Assembly: GCF_003026455.1 (NCBI RefSeq)
Contig: NZ_PYMB01000008.1
Coordinates: forward strand, 1-64,000
Direction: 5' to 3'
Length of the DNA: 64,000 bases
Source of the DNA: Photobacterium rosenbergii
GTDB lineage: Bacteria; Pseudomonadota; Gammaproteobacteria; Enterobacterales; Vibrionaceae
The translations under genes were made by a program, and so were the position numbers. Positions within the stretch are counted from its first letter, which is position 1. Every line of letters begins with the position of its first letter. This document shows, piece by piece, positions 18,365 through 27,920 of the stretch. Below the pieces are notes generated by a model. That model saw nothing but the letters and a program-made list of their open reading frames with translations, made no database searches and was not told where the DNA came from.

Positions 18365-19825
18365 TTAACCCTTTACCGGAATATTCTTCAGGATAGCGAC
18401 CATTTGCTCCCAGAATAGGGCAACGGTTTCGATCTGAACTTTCTCGTCTGGCGAGTGCGGGAACTTGATGGTCGGACCGAAAGAAATCATATCCATGTTC
18501 GGGTATGGCTTCTTGAATAGGCCACACTCAAGGCCGGCGTGGATAACCATGATGTTCGGTACACGGCCGTAGATGCTCTCGTACGTTTCGCGGAACAGGT
18601 GCATGACTTCAGAATCAGCATCTGGTTTCCAGCCCGGGTAGGTGCCAGAGAACTCGCAGTTTGCGCCAGCAAGTGAAGCAACTGCTTTTAGCATACCTTC
18701 AACATTGCTGCGGCCAGAGTCGATCAATGAGCGTATCAGGCACAGTACTGTAATTTTGTCAGCTTCAGTGGTGATCACACCAACGTTCAGTGAGGTTTCA
18801 ACCACACCTTCGATATCATCGCTCATGCGGATCACACCGTTTGGTGTTGCGTTCAGCATGTTGATGAAACGCTGCTGGTCAGCAGTGACTAGAACGTCTG
18901 CAGGTTGTTCTGCGGCTTCGGTAAATAGGTTGATGTCAGTTTCGACACGGCCAAGCTCAGCCACAAGCAGTTCTTGGTAGTAAGCGAATAGCTCGTTTAG
19001 CTTATCAACGTTTGCAGCAGGCAGGGCAACAACCGCGCTTGCCTCTCGTGGGATAGCGTTGCGTAGGCTACCGCCAGTCAGGGAGGTCAGGCGTAGGCCT
19101 AACTCTTCGGCGTGACCGAACAGGAAGCGACCTAGGATTTTATTGGCATTGCCACGGCCTGTGTGGATATCACAGCCAGAGTGGCCGCCTTTCAGGCCTT
19201 TAACAACTAGCTTAACAGCTTGGAAATCGGCAGGCGTTGCTTCGCGCTGGATGTCCAGTACCAATGAGCCGTCTACACCACCGGCGCAGCCCATGTAGAC
19301 TTCACCCTCTTGCTCAGAGTCGGTGTTCAGCAGGATATCACCTTCCAGCCAGCCTTCTTCAAGGCCGAAGGCGCCTGTCATACCGGCTTCTTCGTCAATG
19401 GTCAGTAGTACTTCAAGTGGGCCGTGCTCAACCTCTTTCGAAGCCAACACAGCAAGACATGCTGCCATACCCATGCCGTTGTCGGCACCCAGGGTTGTTC
19501 CTTTTGCGGTTACCCATTCGCCATCGATGTAAGGCTGGATAGCATCGGTCAGGAAATCATGGTCGGTATCTTCATTCTTCTGCGGCACCATGTCGATGTG
19601 CGCCTGAAGAACAACACCCTTGCGATCTTCCATACCTGGTGTTGCTGGTTTTTTGATGAAGACGTTGCCCACAGCATCACGGCGCACTTCAAGGCCTTCA
19701 CCTTGAGCGAACTGGATAATGTGCTGGGCTAGCGCTTCTTCATGCTTGGAAGGGTGAGGGATAGAGCAGATCTGATCGAAGAATTGCCACACAGGTTGAG
19801 GTGACAGTTGACTGATTTCTGACAC
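18365..19825 (-). CDS. pepD: Cytosol nonspecific dipeptidase (aminoacyl-histidine dipeptidase)
   Basis: Zinc peptidase of the M20 family that cleaves dipeptides such as Xaa-His in the cytosol. It has 486 residues, normal for PepD. Metal ligands are visible: His76 and Asp78 (LQAHIDMV), Asp115 (LGADNGMG), and the DEEAGMTGA acid pair. The start is GTG at 19823-19825 with AAAGGAG six bases upstream. Confidence 0.95.
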   Translation of the reverse strand: MSEISQLSPQPVWQFFDQICSIPHPSKHEEALAQHIIQFAQGEGLEVRRDAVGNVFIKKPATPGMEDRKGVVLQAHIDMVPQKNEDTDHDFLTDAIQPYIDGEWVTAKGTTLGADNGMGMAACLAVLASKEVEHGPLEVLLTIDEEAGMTGAFGLEEGWLEGDILLNTDSEQEGEVYMGCAGGVDGSLVLDIQREATPADFQAVKLVVKGLKGGHSGCDIHTGRGNANKILGRFLFGHAEELGLRLTSLTGGSLRNAIPREASAVVALPAANVDKLNELFAYYQELLVAELGRVETDINLFTEAAEQPADVLVTADQQRFINMLNATPNGVIRMSDDIEGVVETSLNVGVITTEADKITVLCLIRSLIDSGRSNVEGMLKAVASLAGANCEFSGTYPGWKPDADSEVMHLFRETYESIYGRVPNIMVIHAGLECGLFKKPYPNMDMISFGPTIKFPHSPDEKVQIETVALFWEQMVAILKNIPVKG

Positions 19826-20174
19826 AGCAGTCTCCTTTATAAACTTTTAGTTATTAGCGATAAATTGGTGAGAAATTAACTATATTGCAAAGTATTTCAG
19901 AACAATTAACTATCGCGGTTAACCTCAAGGATACCACTGTGCCCGAAACGGTAACAGCTAAATCTTGAAGTGGCTGACAGGGTTTTCCTGACTTTGTCCA
20001 TTGGCAATTACTTGGCGGATATATGTTGTAACGATGTAATTATTCAAGGGGGTAATAGTTGTACTTTGGTCGCGGTTTAGTAAAGGCATAAAGATCTATT
20101 CTGTAATTTAATTACAGTTTATGGTGTCCAAATACTCAAAAAAGGAAAAAGTGTGACGCAGTTAAAGAAAATGC
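19826..20174. other. Intergenic region upstream of pepD
   Basis: AT-rich, no ORF. It presumably holds the pepD promoter on the minus strand. TGTGA at 20152-20156, close to the -35 box of the next transcript, is a possible half site for CRP; the matching TCACA half is absent. Confidence 0.4.
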
Positions 20175-20203
20175 TTGAAAGTTTATTACGGCTGGGTTAT
20201 AGT
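20175..20203 (+). promoter_or_regulatory. Sigma-70 promoter of a VcdRP-like transcript
   Basis: TTGAAA (20175-20180), 17-bp spacer, TATAGT (20198-20203). Predicted start near 20210. Confidence 0.65.
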
Positions 20204-20353
20204 TTCACCATCTTCTGAACGAAGACGAACGACACAAAATTTTGCTCTAGGATGAGCCCGAGATATCGCCTCCAAGGAACCGAGTTTAAGTCAGGCCAAG
20301 ACGGCCAAACACGTATTACGTGTAGTCATTGCTTAATAGTTAAGGTGATAAAA

Positions 20354-20443
20354 ATGAAAGTATTTGAATCAGTAAACAAGTTTTGGAACAACCGCGCTGT
20401 ATACACCGGTAACTTTAAATACCCAAGCTCGTTCGGTTACTAA
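20354..20443 (+). CDS. 29-residue small protein, candidate VcdP homologue
   Basis: Begins MKVFESVNKFWNNRAV and ends SSFGY. AAGGTG lies 7 bases before the ATG, a good ribosome site; a longer in-frame reading from 20252 has none. It is rich in Asn, Phe and Tyr, without a membrane segment. The length equals that reported for V. cholerae VcdP. Confidence 0.65.
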   Translation: MKVFESVNKFWNNRAVYTGNFKYPSSFGY

Positions 20444-20559
20444 TTCTGTGGTTTGTCCGGTTCTACATTGTCGGGCAGATCTGAGTGGTCAATTTTTTGT
20501 TCACCCCCTTTGTTTAAGAATCTCTTAAAACCGCTTTTCGGTTTATAGTTACATTCTTG

Positions 20560-20591
20560 ACGCCACTTCCATTTGGAGTGGCGTTTTTTTT
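20560..20591 (+). terminator. Intrinsic terminator of the VcdRP-like transcript
   Basis: CGCCACT and AGTGGCG pair around a 10-nt loop, followed by eight T. Confidence 0.9.
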
Positions 20592-20909
20592 ATCCTCTTG
20601 TTTTACCACCATGCCTTTTCTGGCCAACCTTATCTGCGTTATCTATAGCTGTATTTTATGCCTTTTGGCTGTATTCGATTACATTTCTCGTTAGCTGTTA
20701 ATTCATGCAATTTGATGGGTGATATTAACGTTTGCGCATAGGTGGAAAATATCAATTGAATAAAATGTAACCTTACTGTTAAAAATTCAAATTGTTGTTT
20801 TTTATGGCTTTATTTTTGTTTTGTTTTGAGGTGGCCGGTTTTTTATTCGGTTATTGATATTGATTGATGATAATTGCGTTATTTACTGGAAATTGACAAT
20901 TATCGAGCA
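20592..20909. other. AT-rich intergenic stretch upstream of the purine permease
   Basis: No ORF, and no recognised operator before the promoter elements at 20910. Confidence 0.4.
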
Positions 20910-20948
20910 TATAATCGCCACCCAAAATAGAGACGCAATCGTTTTCTA
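20910..20948 (+). promoter_or_regulatory. TATAAT box and PurR operator of the purine permease
   Basis: TATAAT at 20910-20915 is followed at 20933-20948 by ACGCAATCGTTTTCTA, which agrees with the PurR consensus ANGCAANCGNTTNCNT at every fixed base but the last. The operator would overlap the early transcribed region and allow repression by PurR with hypoxanthine or guanine. A -35 box at normal spacing is not clear (TTGACA at 20893 is too close). Confidence 0.75.
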
Positions 20949-21046
20949 TTTCTTGAATGTTCGTGATGTGTGGAAACTGAGAACCGGCTTCGGCATATCC
21001 AATAAACCAATATCAATTGCTTAATATCTCCAAGGAATCGAGAGCA

Positions 21047-22336
21047 ATGCTTGAGAAACTTTTTAAACTCAAAGAGAACGGTACTGATGTCCGTACCGAG
21101 CTGCTAGCGGGTCTGACTACCTTCTTGACGATGGCTTACATCATTTTTGTAAACCCATCTATGCTATCGGCAACAGGTATGGATCAGGGCGCGGTATTTG
21201 TCGCAACCTGTCTGGCTGCAGTTGTGGGCTGTTTTATTATGGGCTTCGTGGCTAACTACCCAGTGGCTCAGGCGCCGGGTATGGGCCTTAATGCCTTCTT
21301 CACCTACGGTGTTGTATTGGGTATGGGCCACACTTGGCAGGTGGCACTGGCTGCTGTATTCCTTTCGGGTCTGTGCTTTATCGCCTTGAGCGTACTTCGC
21401 GTCCGTGAGTGGATTATCAACTCGATTCCCCATGCGCTCCGGATCGGGATCTCGGCGGGTATTGGTTTGTTCCTGGCGTTTATTGCCCTGCAAAGCTCTG
21501 GCATTGTTGTCGACAACCCAGCAACGCTAGTTCAAGTTGGTGATTTCACTAGCTTCCCTGCAGCGATGGCGTCATTAGGCTTCTTCCTAACGATTGCCTT
21601 GGTACACCGTGGTTATAAAGCGGCTGTATTGATTGCGATTTTAGCGGTAACGGCAATCAGTGTTCTTGTTGGTGAAGTGGCTTACGGCGGTATTGTCTCA
21701 GCTCCACCAAGCATTGCGCCGACTTTCATGCAGATGGATTTCTCTGGTGCACTGGAAGTGGGTTTGATTTCAGTTGTGTTCGCGTTCTTGTTTGTTGACC
21801 TGTTCGACACGGCGGGAACTTTGGTCGGCGTCGCAACTAAAGCTGAATTGATCGACAAAGACGGTAAGCTACCTCGCCTAAACCGTGCGCTTCTAGCAGA
21901 CAGTACTGCTACTTCTGTTGGTGCAGTATTGGGTACATCGAACACGACCTCTTACGTTGAGAGTGTATCAGGTGTTGCAGTGGGTGGCCGTACCGGTCTT
22001 ACTGCGGTGACAGTAGGCGTTTTGTTCCTAATGGCATTGTTCTTTGCGCCGCTAGCAGGTATGGTTCCTGCCTATGCGACAGCAGGTGCTTTGTTCTACG
22101 TAGCCATCCTAATGATGTCTGGCTTGGTTAGCGTTGACTGGCGTGACTTAACAGAAGCAGCACCAGTAGTTGTAGTTTGCCTACTGATGCCGTTAACATA
22201 CTCCATCGCTGAAGGTATTGGCCTTGGCTTTATCACCTACGCTGCCGTCAAAACGATGAGTGGCAAAGGTCGCGATGTAAATATTAGCGTTTGGGTTATT
22301 GCGGCCCTATTTGTTGCTAAAATTATTTTTCTATAA
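21047..22336 (+). CDS. NCS2 family purine permease (guanine/hypoxanthine type)
   Basis: Proton-linked nucleobase transporter of the AzgA-like branch, 430 residues, with about 12-14 membrane segments. Motifs are ELLAGLTTFLTMAYIIFVNP, APGMGLNAFFTY, FLFVDLFDTAGTLVGVA and GTSNTTSYVES, as in E. coli GhxP/GhxQ and AdeP/AdeQ. ATG at 21047 follows AAGGAATCGAG; a TTG 30 bp upstream is unlikely. The PurR site and downstream gpt support purine salvage. Adenine versus guanine preference cannot be decided. Confidence 0.9.
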   Translation: MLEKLFKLKENGTDVRTELLAGLTTFLTMAYIIFVNPSMLSATGMDQGAVFVATCLAAVVGCFIMGFVANYPVAQAPGMGLNAFFTYGVVLGMGHTWQVALAAVFLSGLCFIALSVLRVREWIINSIPHALRIGISAGIGLFLAFIALQSSGIVVDNPATLVQVGDFTSFPAAMASLGFFLTIALVHRGYKAAVLIAILAVTAISVLVGEVAYGGIVSAPPSIAPTFMQMDFSGALEVGLISVVFAFLFVDLFDTAGTLVGVATKAELIDKDGKLPRLNRALLADSTATSVGAVLGTSNTTSYVESVSGVAVGGRTGLTAVTVGVLFLMALFFAPLAGMVPAYATAGALFYVAILMMSGLVSVDWRDLTEAAPVVVVCLLMPLTYSIAEGIGLGFITYAAVKTMSGKGRDVNISVWVIAALFVAKIIFL

Positions 22337-22389
22337 CAGTAAATAAATACATACAGCAGTTTTTCTGCTGACTCAGAGGTTCATCGGAT

Positions 22390-22848
22390 ATGAGTAATAA
22401 GTTCATCATCACTTGGGACAACATGCAAATGTATACCCGCCAGCTAGCAGAGAAATTGCTTCCTGCCGACCAGTGGAAAGGTATCATTGCCGTTAGCCGT
22501 GGTGGCTTGGTTCCATCTGCAATCTTGGCGCGTGAACTTGGTATTCGTTATGTTGATACAGTATGTATCTCTAGCTACGACCACGATCACCAGCGTGAGA
22601 TGAAAGTACTGAAGCAAGCAGAAGGTGATGGTGAAGGTTTCATCGTTATCGATGATCTGGTGGACACTGGCGGTACAGCGGAAATGATCCGTCACATGTA
22701 CCCGAAAGCAAAATTCGTGACTGTATGTGCGAAGCCTGCAGGTAAACACCTGGTTGATGACTACGTGGTAGACATCCCGCAGGAAACTTGGATCGAGCAG
22801 CCATGGGATATGGCCGTGACTTTCGTTGATCCAATCGCGAAAAAATAA
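22390..22848 (+). CDS. gpt: Xanthine-guanine phosphoribosyltransferase
   Basis: Converts guanine, xanthine and hypoxanthine with PRPP to nucleotides. The 152 residues, the E. coli Gpt length, have the PRPP-binding loop [13 protein letters not shown] (about 84-96) and [14 protein letters not shown]. It lies 53 bp after the permease and probably shares its PurR-controlled transcript. Confidence 0.96.
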   Translation: MSNKFIITWDNMQMYTRQLAEKLLPADQWKGIIAVSRGGLVPSAILARELGIRYVDTVCISSYDHDHQREMKVLKQAEGDGEGFIVIDDLVDTGGTAEMIRHMYPKAKFVTVCAKPAGKHLVDDYVVDIPQETWIEQPWDMAVTFVDPIAKK

Positions 22849-22865
22849 TATCGCTTAAAGCGAGT

Positions 22866-22893
22866 AAAAAAGGAGCCTTGGGCTCCTTTTTTT
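22866..22893. terminator. Intrinsic terminator of gpt
   Basis: AAAAAAGGAGCC and GGCTCCTTTTTTT arms around TT. It may also serve the convergent gene at 22912. Confidence 0.88.
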
Positions 22894-22911
22894 ATACCTG
22901 CTATGTCGAGC

Positions 22912-23208
22912 TTAGCTGGCTTTGGCTCTAATATCCGACAGGGATTCGCCATTGGGCTTATTACGGTAATAGTTGTTGTAGTTGATGAGATCAACCATGG
23001 TATTACCGGTTATCTCGCATTGGCGCTGGTATTTGGTTTGGTAGCTGTCAGGAATACGTTCGCCAGTGACATCAAGGCAAAGTGGGGTTTTGGCATTGAC
23101 ACCACCGGATGCCTCTCCGGGGTTACCACCTAGGGAACCACCGCTACCAAACGCGAGGACTGATGTAGAGAAAAAAAGCGAAGCACAAAGACAAAGGACA
23201 TATCGCAT
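22912..23208 (-). CDS. Exported small protein of unknown function
   Basis: 98 residues starting MRYVLCLCASLFF with a signal peptide to about SVLA, then a Gly-rich stretch (GSGGSLGGNPGEASGG) and a charged C-terminal part ending SLSDIRAKAS. GGTGG precedes this ATG; the longer in-frame reading to 23349 lacks a ribosome site. Three Cys remain, one in TPLCLDVTG and one in QRQCEI, which could pair in the periplasm. No family was recognised. Confidence 0.65.
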   Translation of the reverse strand: MRYVLCLCASLFFSTSVLAFGSGGSLGGNPGEASGGVNAKTPLCLDVTGERIPDSYQTKYQRQCEITGNTMVDLINYNNYYRNKPNGESLSDIRAKAS

Positions 23209-23450
23209 ACTTACCACCGTATGAAGTACTGATAGGTAAGTAAAAGCATAGCTGAGTCCTGGTATTTCCCCAGTACCGCTTGTGCAACTCACGGGAATTG
23301 TCTGCCGGCTCATACAGTAAGTATCTGTTGGGTGGTATACTTTAGACATAAAACCACAATAAGCACATCCCCTAGGCCGAACCGGATTAACGTGCTTTTG
23401 CTATAGACCGGAAGTGCTCGGGCCTGCATAGTAGGTATGTGTGAACCGAT

Positions 23451-24725
23451 ATGGAGCAGAATGTGTCTGAACCGTCCAAAACTAATCTTTCCGAAAAGCT
23501 CTTTGCCCCAAGGCAAACCTCCAAAGAGACATCGAGCCTGGTGAAATTAGCCCATGTTGTCGATGCCCCGATCCACAGTGCGCTGGATGGTGATACTGAA
23601 ATTGGCTGGTATCGGGTAATGCGACGCCCGCAATGGATTTGGCAGGGGATCGACCCGATAGAACTAGAAGCGATTCTGGCTCGGATTGCCAAAAGTGACG
23701 CGCCGCGTACCCGCGACGATTTGCTTGATACGGTGATTGGCTATAAGCCTGGGAACTGGGTGTATGAGTGGTGCCAGTCAGGTGGGATGTACCATAAGGC
23801 TGCACGAGCCTTGTTAGATCAAGGGGAAAAGGAAAAGGCTGCCGAGCAACTCATTACTGCCAGTATGTATTACAGTATCGCGGCCTACCCTCACCTGAAA
23901 GGGGATGATTTGGCTGCTCAAGCTGAACTACAAGCCAATCAAGCCTACCGTGATGCAATGGATAATATGCCGCACCAGATGCGTACCATTGATGTCAAAT
24001 ACGAGAACAAAACGTTCCAAGCCTTTATCCATCTGCCTTGTACTGACAAACTATTACCCACGGTGATTGTCAGTGGTGGCTTGGATACCCTGCAGTCTGA
24101 TTTGTTGCGCCTTTACCAGAAATACTTAGGTCCGGCTGGTTTTGCGATGATCACGTTGGACATGCCATCAGTTGGTCATAGTAGCCATTGGTCTTTGACT
24201 GAAGATACCAGCCGCTTGCACCAAGCGTTGCTGCAGCAGGTAAAAGATGTTCCTTGGGTTGATCATACCCGGGTGGCGATGCTGGGTCTTCGGTTCGGCG
24301 GTAATGCTGCGATAAGGTTAGGTTTTCTTGAGCCGACCCGCCTGAAAACCTGCGTCAGTGTCGGCGGTATTATTCACAGTGGCCTAGCCGATCCAAAACG
24401 TCTCGATGCCATGCCGCGGATGTACCTTGATATGATAGCTTCACGCCTTGGTAAGCATGGTGTGTCAAAGACAAGCTTGGTGTCACACCTACCAGCTTGG
24501 TCCCTTAAGAACCAGGGGTTAGTGGGCCGTCGTAAGATTGATGTACCAATGCTAGGTATTGGTTTGAAGAGCGATCCAGTTTGCTCAGAGTTTGATAATC
24601 AGCTGATCGCAATGTCAAGCCGTGGCGGTAAGGCGATTACGCTACCGGATAAACCGCTACACGATGGGTATCATCGGGCCATGACAACGGTTGTTGATTG
24701 GCTGAAGGAAAAATTAGCCGAGTAG
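23451..24725 (+). CDS. frsA: Alpha/beta hydrolase FrsA (fermentation-respiration switch family)
   Basis: A 424-residue protein of the FrsA/YafA family, alpha/beta hydrolase fold. The N-terminal segment (RRPQWIWQGIDPIELEAILARIA) is family-specific. The hydrolase core has VIVSGGLDTLQSD, GLRFGGNAAIRL at the nucleophile elbow (Arg in place of the usual Ser context) and a C-terminal LHDGYHRA His. E. coli FrsA was reported to interact with EIIA-Glc; vibrio FrsA activity is disputed. The gpt-frsA-crl-proB-proA order is as in E. coli. Confidence 0.92.
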   Translation: MEQNVSEPSKTNLSEKLFAPRQTSKETSSLVKLAHVVDAPIHSALDGDTEIGWYRVMRRPQWIWQGIDPIELEAILARIAKSDAPRTRDDLLDTVIGYKPGNWVYEWCQSGGMYHKAARALLDQGEKEKAAEQLITASMYYSIAAYPHLKGDDLAAQAELQANQAYRDAMDNMPHQMRTIDVKYENKTFQAFIHLPCTDKLLPTVIVSGGLDTLQSDLLRLYQKYLGPAGFAMITLDMPSVGHSSHWSLTEDTSRLHQALLQQVKDVPWVDHTRVAMLGLRFGGNAAIRLGFLEPTRLKTCVSVGGIIHSGLADPKRLDAMPRMYLDMIASRLGKHGVSKTSLVSHLPAWSLKNQGLVGRRKIDVPMLGIGLKSDPVCSEFDNQLIAMSSRGGKAITLPDKPLHDGYHRAMTTVVDWLKEKLAE

Positions 24726-24826
24726 GGAAGTTATCAATACGCTGATGTTGTAAATAAATTGTTGCCAAATAAGCAGTTTACGGCTTAAATGGATTAGGTA
24801 ATTTATTGCTAGGGATGGAGATGATT

Positions 24827-25231
24827 ATGACGACAGAAAAGACTTTCCCGCCGCATGGGCGTTTGATGACTAAGCTGACGGCCTTGGGACCATACTTGCG
24901 TCAGCCTCTGTCTTCCGAAGGGCATTTTTTCTTTGATTGCCTTTCAAGTTGTGTCAGTGCGAAAAAGGCACCTGAAGAGCGTGAATTCTGGGGCTGGTGG
25001 TTCATCATTGAAGCCAACGATGACGGCTTTGAGTATCACTACGGCTTTGGCCGTTATGATGATGCGGGGGAATGGATCAAGGATCCGGTACCGGCAAAAC
25101 ATGAGAAGGCAGTACAGCAAACGTTAGAGGATTTTTATCCGAAATTGGAAGGTTTGTTGCAAGATGAGTTTGAATTGACATTATCCCCTTCAAAAGTGCT
25201 CAAAGAGCCTGAGCTTGGTAGCGTAGCCTGA
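24827..25231 (+). CDS. crl: Sigma factor-binding protein Crl
   Basis: 134 residues; helps RpoS bind core RNA polymerase. Family core FFFDCLSSCV and REFWGWWFIIEA are present. ATG at 24827 (MTTEKTFPPHG) follows GGAG six bases upstream; ATG at 24821 is possible. It has its own terminator and lies between frsA and proB. Confidence 0.93.
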   Translation: MTTEKTFPPHGRLMTKLTALGPYLRQPLSSEGHFFFDCLSSCVSAKKAPEEREFWGWWFIIEANDDGFEYHYGFGRYDDAGEWIKDPVPAKHEKAVQQTLEDFYPKLEGLLQDEFELTLSPSKVLKEPELGSVA

Positions 25232-25255
25232 TTTGCAAGCCTTACCTTAAATGAA

Positions 25256-25286
25256 GAAAAATGCGCCTGATTGGCGCATTTTTCTT
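25256..25286 (+). terminator. Intrinsic terminator of crl
   Basis: AAAAATGCGCC and GGCGCATTTTT arms around TGATT. Confidence 0.85.
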
Positions 25287-25344
25287 GTGATTTATAAAGG
25301 GTATTGATACAACATCATTCTACTTTTCTTTTTGTTTTATCCCC

Positions 25345-26535
25345 ATGGCAGAGACAAATATCCTAAATGAGCAAAACAAGGACTTGGTAACCGCAGACTC
25401 TAACAATGAGTCTCAAAACCAAGAGGTTAGGCACAGTTCACAGACTATCGTCGTCAAGCTGGGTACCAGTGTGTTGACAGGCGGTACGCTAAAGCTGGAT
25501 CGTGCCCATATGGTTGAGTTGGTTCGCCAGTGCGCACAACTGCGCCGGCAGGGCCACAAGGTCATCATTGTAACTTCTGGCGCGATTGCCGCCGGCCGAG
25601 AACATTTAGGATACCCCGAACTGCCCAAGAACATGGCGAGCAAGCAGTTGTTGGCTGCTGTTGGCCAGAGTCGTTTGATCCAAGAATGGGAGAGCCTGTT
25701 TGGTATCTACGGTCTACACGTGGGGCAGATGCTGCTAACCCGTGCCGATCTGGATGACCGCGAGCGCTACCTCAATGCCCGCGACATGATTGTTGCCTTG
25801 CTGGACAACGGCATCATTCCGGTGGTTAACGAAAACGATGCGGTTGCCACGACGGAAATCAAAGTGGGTGACAACGACAACCTGTCGGCATTGGTGGGCA
25901 TTTTGGCTGGTGCCGATAAGCTATTGCTACTGACTGATCAGCCAGGCTTGTTCACGGCTGATCCGCGTAACAACCCTGACGCGGAGCTGATCCGTGAAGT
26001 CCATACTATCGATGAAACCCTGCGCAAGATTGCCGGCGGTAGTGTCGGTGGCCTTGGTACCGGTGGGATGGCAACCAAACTACAGGCTGCGGATGTTGCC
26101 CGTCGTGCTGGTATCGAAGTGATCATTGCAGCAGGTAGCCGCCCGGATGTGGTTGCTGATCTGGCTCAGGGAATATCAGTCGGTACGCGTTTCTTGCCGT
26201 TGGAATCACCACTCGAGAGCCGTAAGCGTTGGATCTTGGCCGGCCCCCCGCCAGCGGGTGATATTGTAATCGACCAAGGTGCGGCGGCTGCCGTACAACA
26301 GCGTGGCAGTAGCTTGCTGTCAAAAGGGATCACCGAAGTAAAAGGTGAGTTCGAGCGCGGTGAGGTTGCCCGGATTTTCAACGCTCAAGGTGAGCTGCTG
26401 GCCCGAGGCATTAGCCGCTACTCCAGCAAAGATCTGGCGAAAATTGCCGGCAAACACAGCCAGGATATTTATCAGGTGTTGGGCTACGAATATGGCCCGG
26501 TTGCTGTACACCGTGACGACTTGGTCGTTATCTAA
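25345..26535 (+). CDS. proB: Glutamate 5-kinase
   Basis: First step of proline synthesis from glutamate. The amino-acid-kinase domain ([50 protein letters not shown]) is followed by a C-terminal PUA domain ([14 protein letters not shown] on). The 396 residues exceed E. coli ProB by about 29, all in a polar, Asn/Gln-rich N-terminal extension before the first strand. No start codon lies just before the conserved core, so the extension is likely real in part. It is followed after 28 bp by proA. Confidence 0.95.
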   Translation: MAETNILNEQNKDLVTADSNNESQNQEVRHSSQTIVVKLGTSVLTGGTLKLDRAHMVELVRQCAQLRRQGHKVIIVTSGAIAAGREHLGYPELPKNMASKQLLAAVGQSRLIQEWESLFGIYGLHVGQMLLTRADLDDRERYLNARDMIVALLDNGIIPVVNENDAVATTEIKVGDNDNLSALVGILAGADKLLLLTDQPGLFTADPRNNPDAELIREVHTIDETLRKIAGGSVGGLGTGGMATKLQAADVARRAGIEVIIAAGSRPDVVADLAQGISVGTRFLPLESPLESRKRWILAGPPPAGDIVIDQGAAAAVQQRGSSLLSKGITEVKGEFERGEVARIFNAQGELLARGISRYSSKDLAKIAGKHSQDIYQVLGYEYGPVAVHRDDLVVI

Positions 26536-26563
26536 CACGTATTGAAACGTAAGGGAAAAGAAC

Positions 26564-27820
26564 ATGAATCTTGAACTGATGGGCCAAGCGGCGCAGCAGG
26601 CTGCTTTTGAACTGGCAACGGCAGCAACCGAACAGAAAAACCGTGCATTGGCCGTGATTGCCGATGAACTGGAAGCCAACCAAGAAGTGATCTTGGCAGC
26701 TAATGCCAAAGATATCGCCGCGGCAAAAGAAGCAGGCATGACAGACGCGTTGGTTGACCGTCTATTGCTTAATGCTGAACGTTTGGCGGGAATTGCCAAT
26801 GACGTGCGCAATGTGATCAGCCTAAATGATCCGGTTGGTGCCGAGCTAGACAGCAAGGTGCTGGAAAACGGTATGCGCCTGAGCCGCCGCCGTGTTCCGC
26901 TTGGTGTTGTAGGCGTAATCTATGAAGCGCGCCCGAATGTCACCATTGATATTGCAGCACTATGCCTGAAAACCGGTAACGCCAGTATCCTGCGCGGTGG
27001 CCGTGAAACCTTCCATTCCAATATGGAGCTGGTCAAAGTGATTCAGGTAGCGCTTGAGAAAGCCGGCCTGCCGACAGCATCGGTACAGTACATTGAAAAA
27101 CCAGACCGTGAGCTGGTTTCCCAATTGCTGAAGATGGATCAGTATGTGGATATGATTATTCCGCGCGGTGGTGCTGGCTTGCATAAGATGTGTAAGGAAA
27201 ATAGCACCATTCCGGTGATCATCGGTGGCTTTGGTATCAGCCATGTCTATGTTGACGCAACGGCAGATCTGTCCCGTAGTCTTGATGTGGTAGAAAATGC
27301 CAAGGTACAGCGTCCATCGGCTTGTAACGCGTTGGATACCTTGCTGGTTAATGAGCAGGTTGCTGAAGCCTTTCTACCTCGTTTGGCAGAACGCCTTAAT
27401 GCCAGCAATGTGGACATGGTCGCTGACGAAGCTGCCTATGAACTGCTTGAAGGCAAGGCCGCCAGCCTGCGCCGTGTGGCTGAAGGGGACTTCGACACTG
27501 AATGGTTGAGCTTCACACTTGGCGTTAAGATCGTTAAGGATGTGGAAGAAGCCATCGCCCACATGCGCAAGCACAATGCTAGCCATTCTGATGCGATCAT
27601 GACCAATGACTTGATGGCGGCAGAGCGCTTTGTTAATGCGGCAGGTTCAGCGGCAGTTTATGTCAATGCGTCGACTCGCTTTACCGATGGTGCGCAGTTT
27701 GGCCTAGGTGCTGAAGTGGCAGTATCGACTCAGAAACTACACGCTCGTGGCCCAATGGGACTGGAAGAGCTGACAAGTTACAAGTGGGTAGGTATTGCTA
27801 ATTACCTCCCACGTGCTTAA
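26564..27820 (+). CDS. proA: Gamma-glutamyl phosphate reductase
   Basis: Second step of proline synthesis; aldehyde-dehydrogenase superfamily, 418 residues. It shows [33 protein letters not shown], the catalytic cysteine in [13 protein letters not shown], and [26 protein letters not shown]. It is in an operon with proB. Confidence 0.96.
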   Translation: MNLELMGQAAQQAAFELATAATEQKNRALAVIADELEANQEVILAANAKDIAAAKEAGMTDALVDRLLLNAERLAGIANDVRNVISLNDPVGAELDSKVLENGMRLSRRRVPLGVVGVIYEARPNVTIDIAALCLKTGNASILRGGRETFHSNMELVKVIQVALEKAGLPTASVQYIEKPDRELVSQLLKMDQYVDMIIPRGGAGLHKMCKENSTIPVIIGGFGISHVYVDATADLSRSLDVVENAKVQRPSACNALDTLLVNEQVAEAFLPRLAERLNASNVDMVADEAAYELLEGKAASLRRVAEGDFDTEWLSFTLGVKIVKDVEEAIAHMRKHNASHSDAIMTNDLMAAERFVNAAGSAAVYVNASTRFTDGAQFGLGAEVAVSTQKLHARGPMGLEELTSYKWVGIANYLPRA

Positions 27821-27831
27821 TTGAGTTAGAT

Positions 27832-27867
27832 ATAAAAAAACGAGAGCAGATGCTCTCGTTTTTTTAT
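27832..27867. terminator. Intrinsic terminator of proBA
   Basis: AAAAAAACGAGAGCA and TGCTCTCGTTTTTTT around GA, a very strong bidirectional stem. Confidence 0.92.
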
Positions 27868-27884
27868 AGGTGTGGGCGAGAAAA

Positions 27885-27911
27885 CCCAGTGATCAGCTTG
27901 CTGTCGCTGGG
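27885..27911. repeat. Left-end subterminal hairpin of the IS605-type element
   Basis: Stem of 8+4 bp with a bulged T and a TT loop. It is the single-strand recognition structure for the HUH transposase. Confidence 0.85.
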
Positions 27912-27920
27912 ATGAATCGC

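Larger units (their letters stand above)
20210..20591 (+). ncRNA. Candidate dual-function RNA (VcdRP-like)
   Basis: A stand-alone unit of about 380 nt with promoter at 20175-20203, a 29-codon ORF at 20354-20443 and a strong terminator at 20560-20591. After the ORF there is a C-rich stretch (CACCCCCTTTG, 20502-20512) that is complementary to Shine-Dalgarno sequences. V. cholerae VcdRP is known to encode a 29-residue protein (VcdP, acting on citrate synthase) and a base-pairing RNA that lowers sugar-transporter mRNAs. The identification rests on architecture and ORF length; I could not compare sequences. Confidence 0.55.

Noticed and set aside
18071..18396. Open frames across heptamer arrays (also 46030-46297, 50360-50669) giving GPGSWVLG or DPGPRTQ repeats
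   Set aside because: A 7-bp unit without stop codon gives the same repeated peptide in all frames; there are no ribosome sites and the array is non-coding.
20252..20353. Longer version of the 29-residue ORF
   Set aside because: No ribosome site before 20252; AAGGTG lies before the ATG at 20354.
20933..21046. Purine riboswitch upstream of the permease
   Set aside because: The conserved purine aptamer core was not found; a PurR operator explains the control better.
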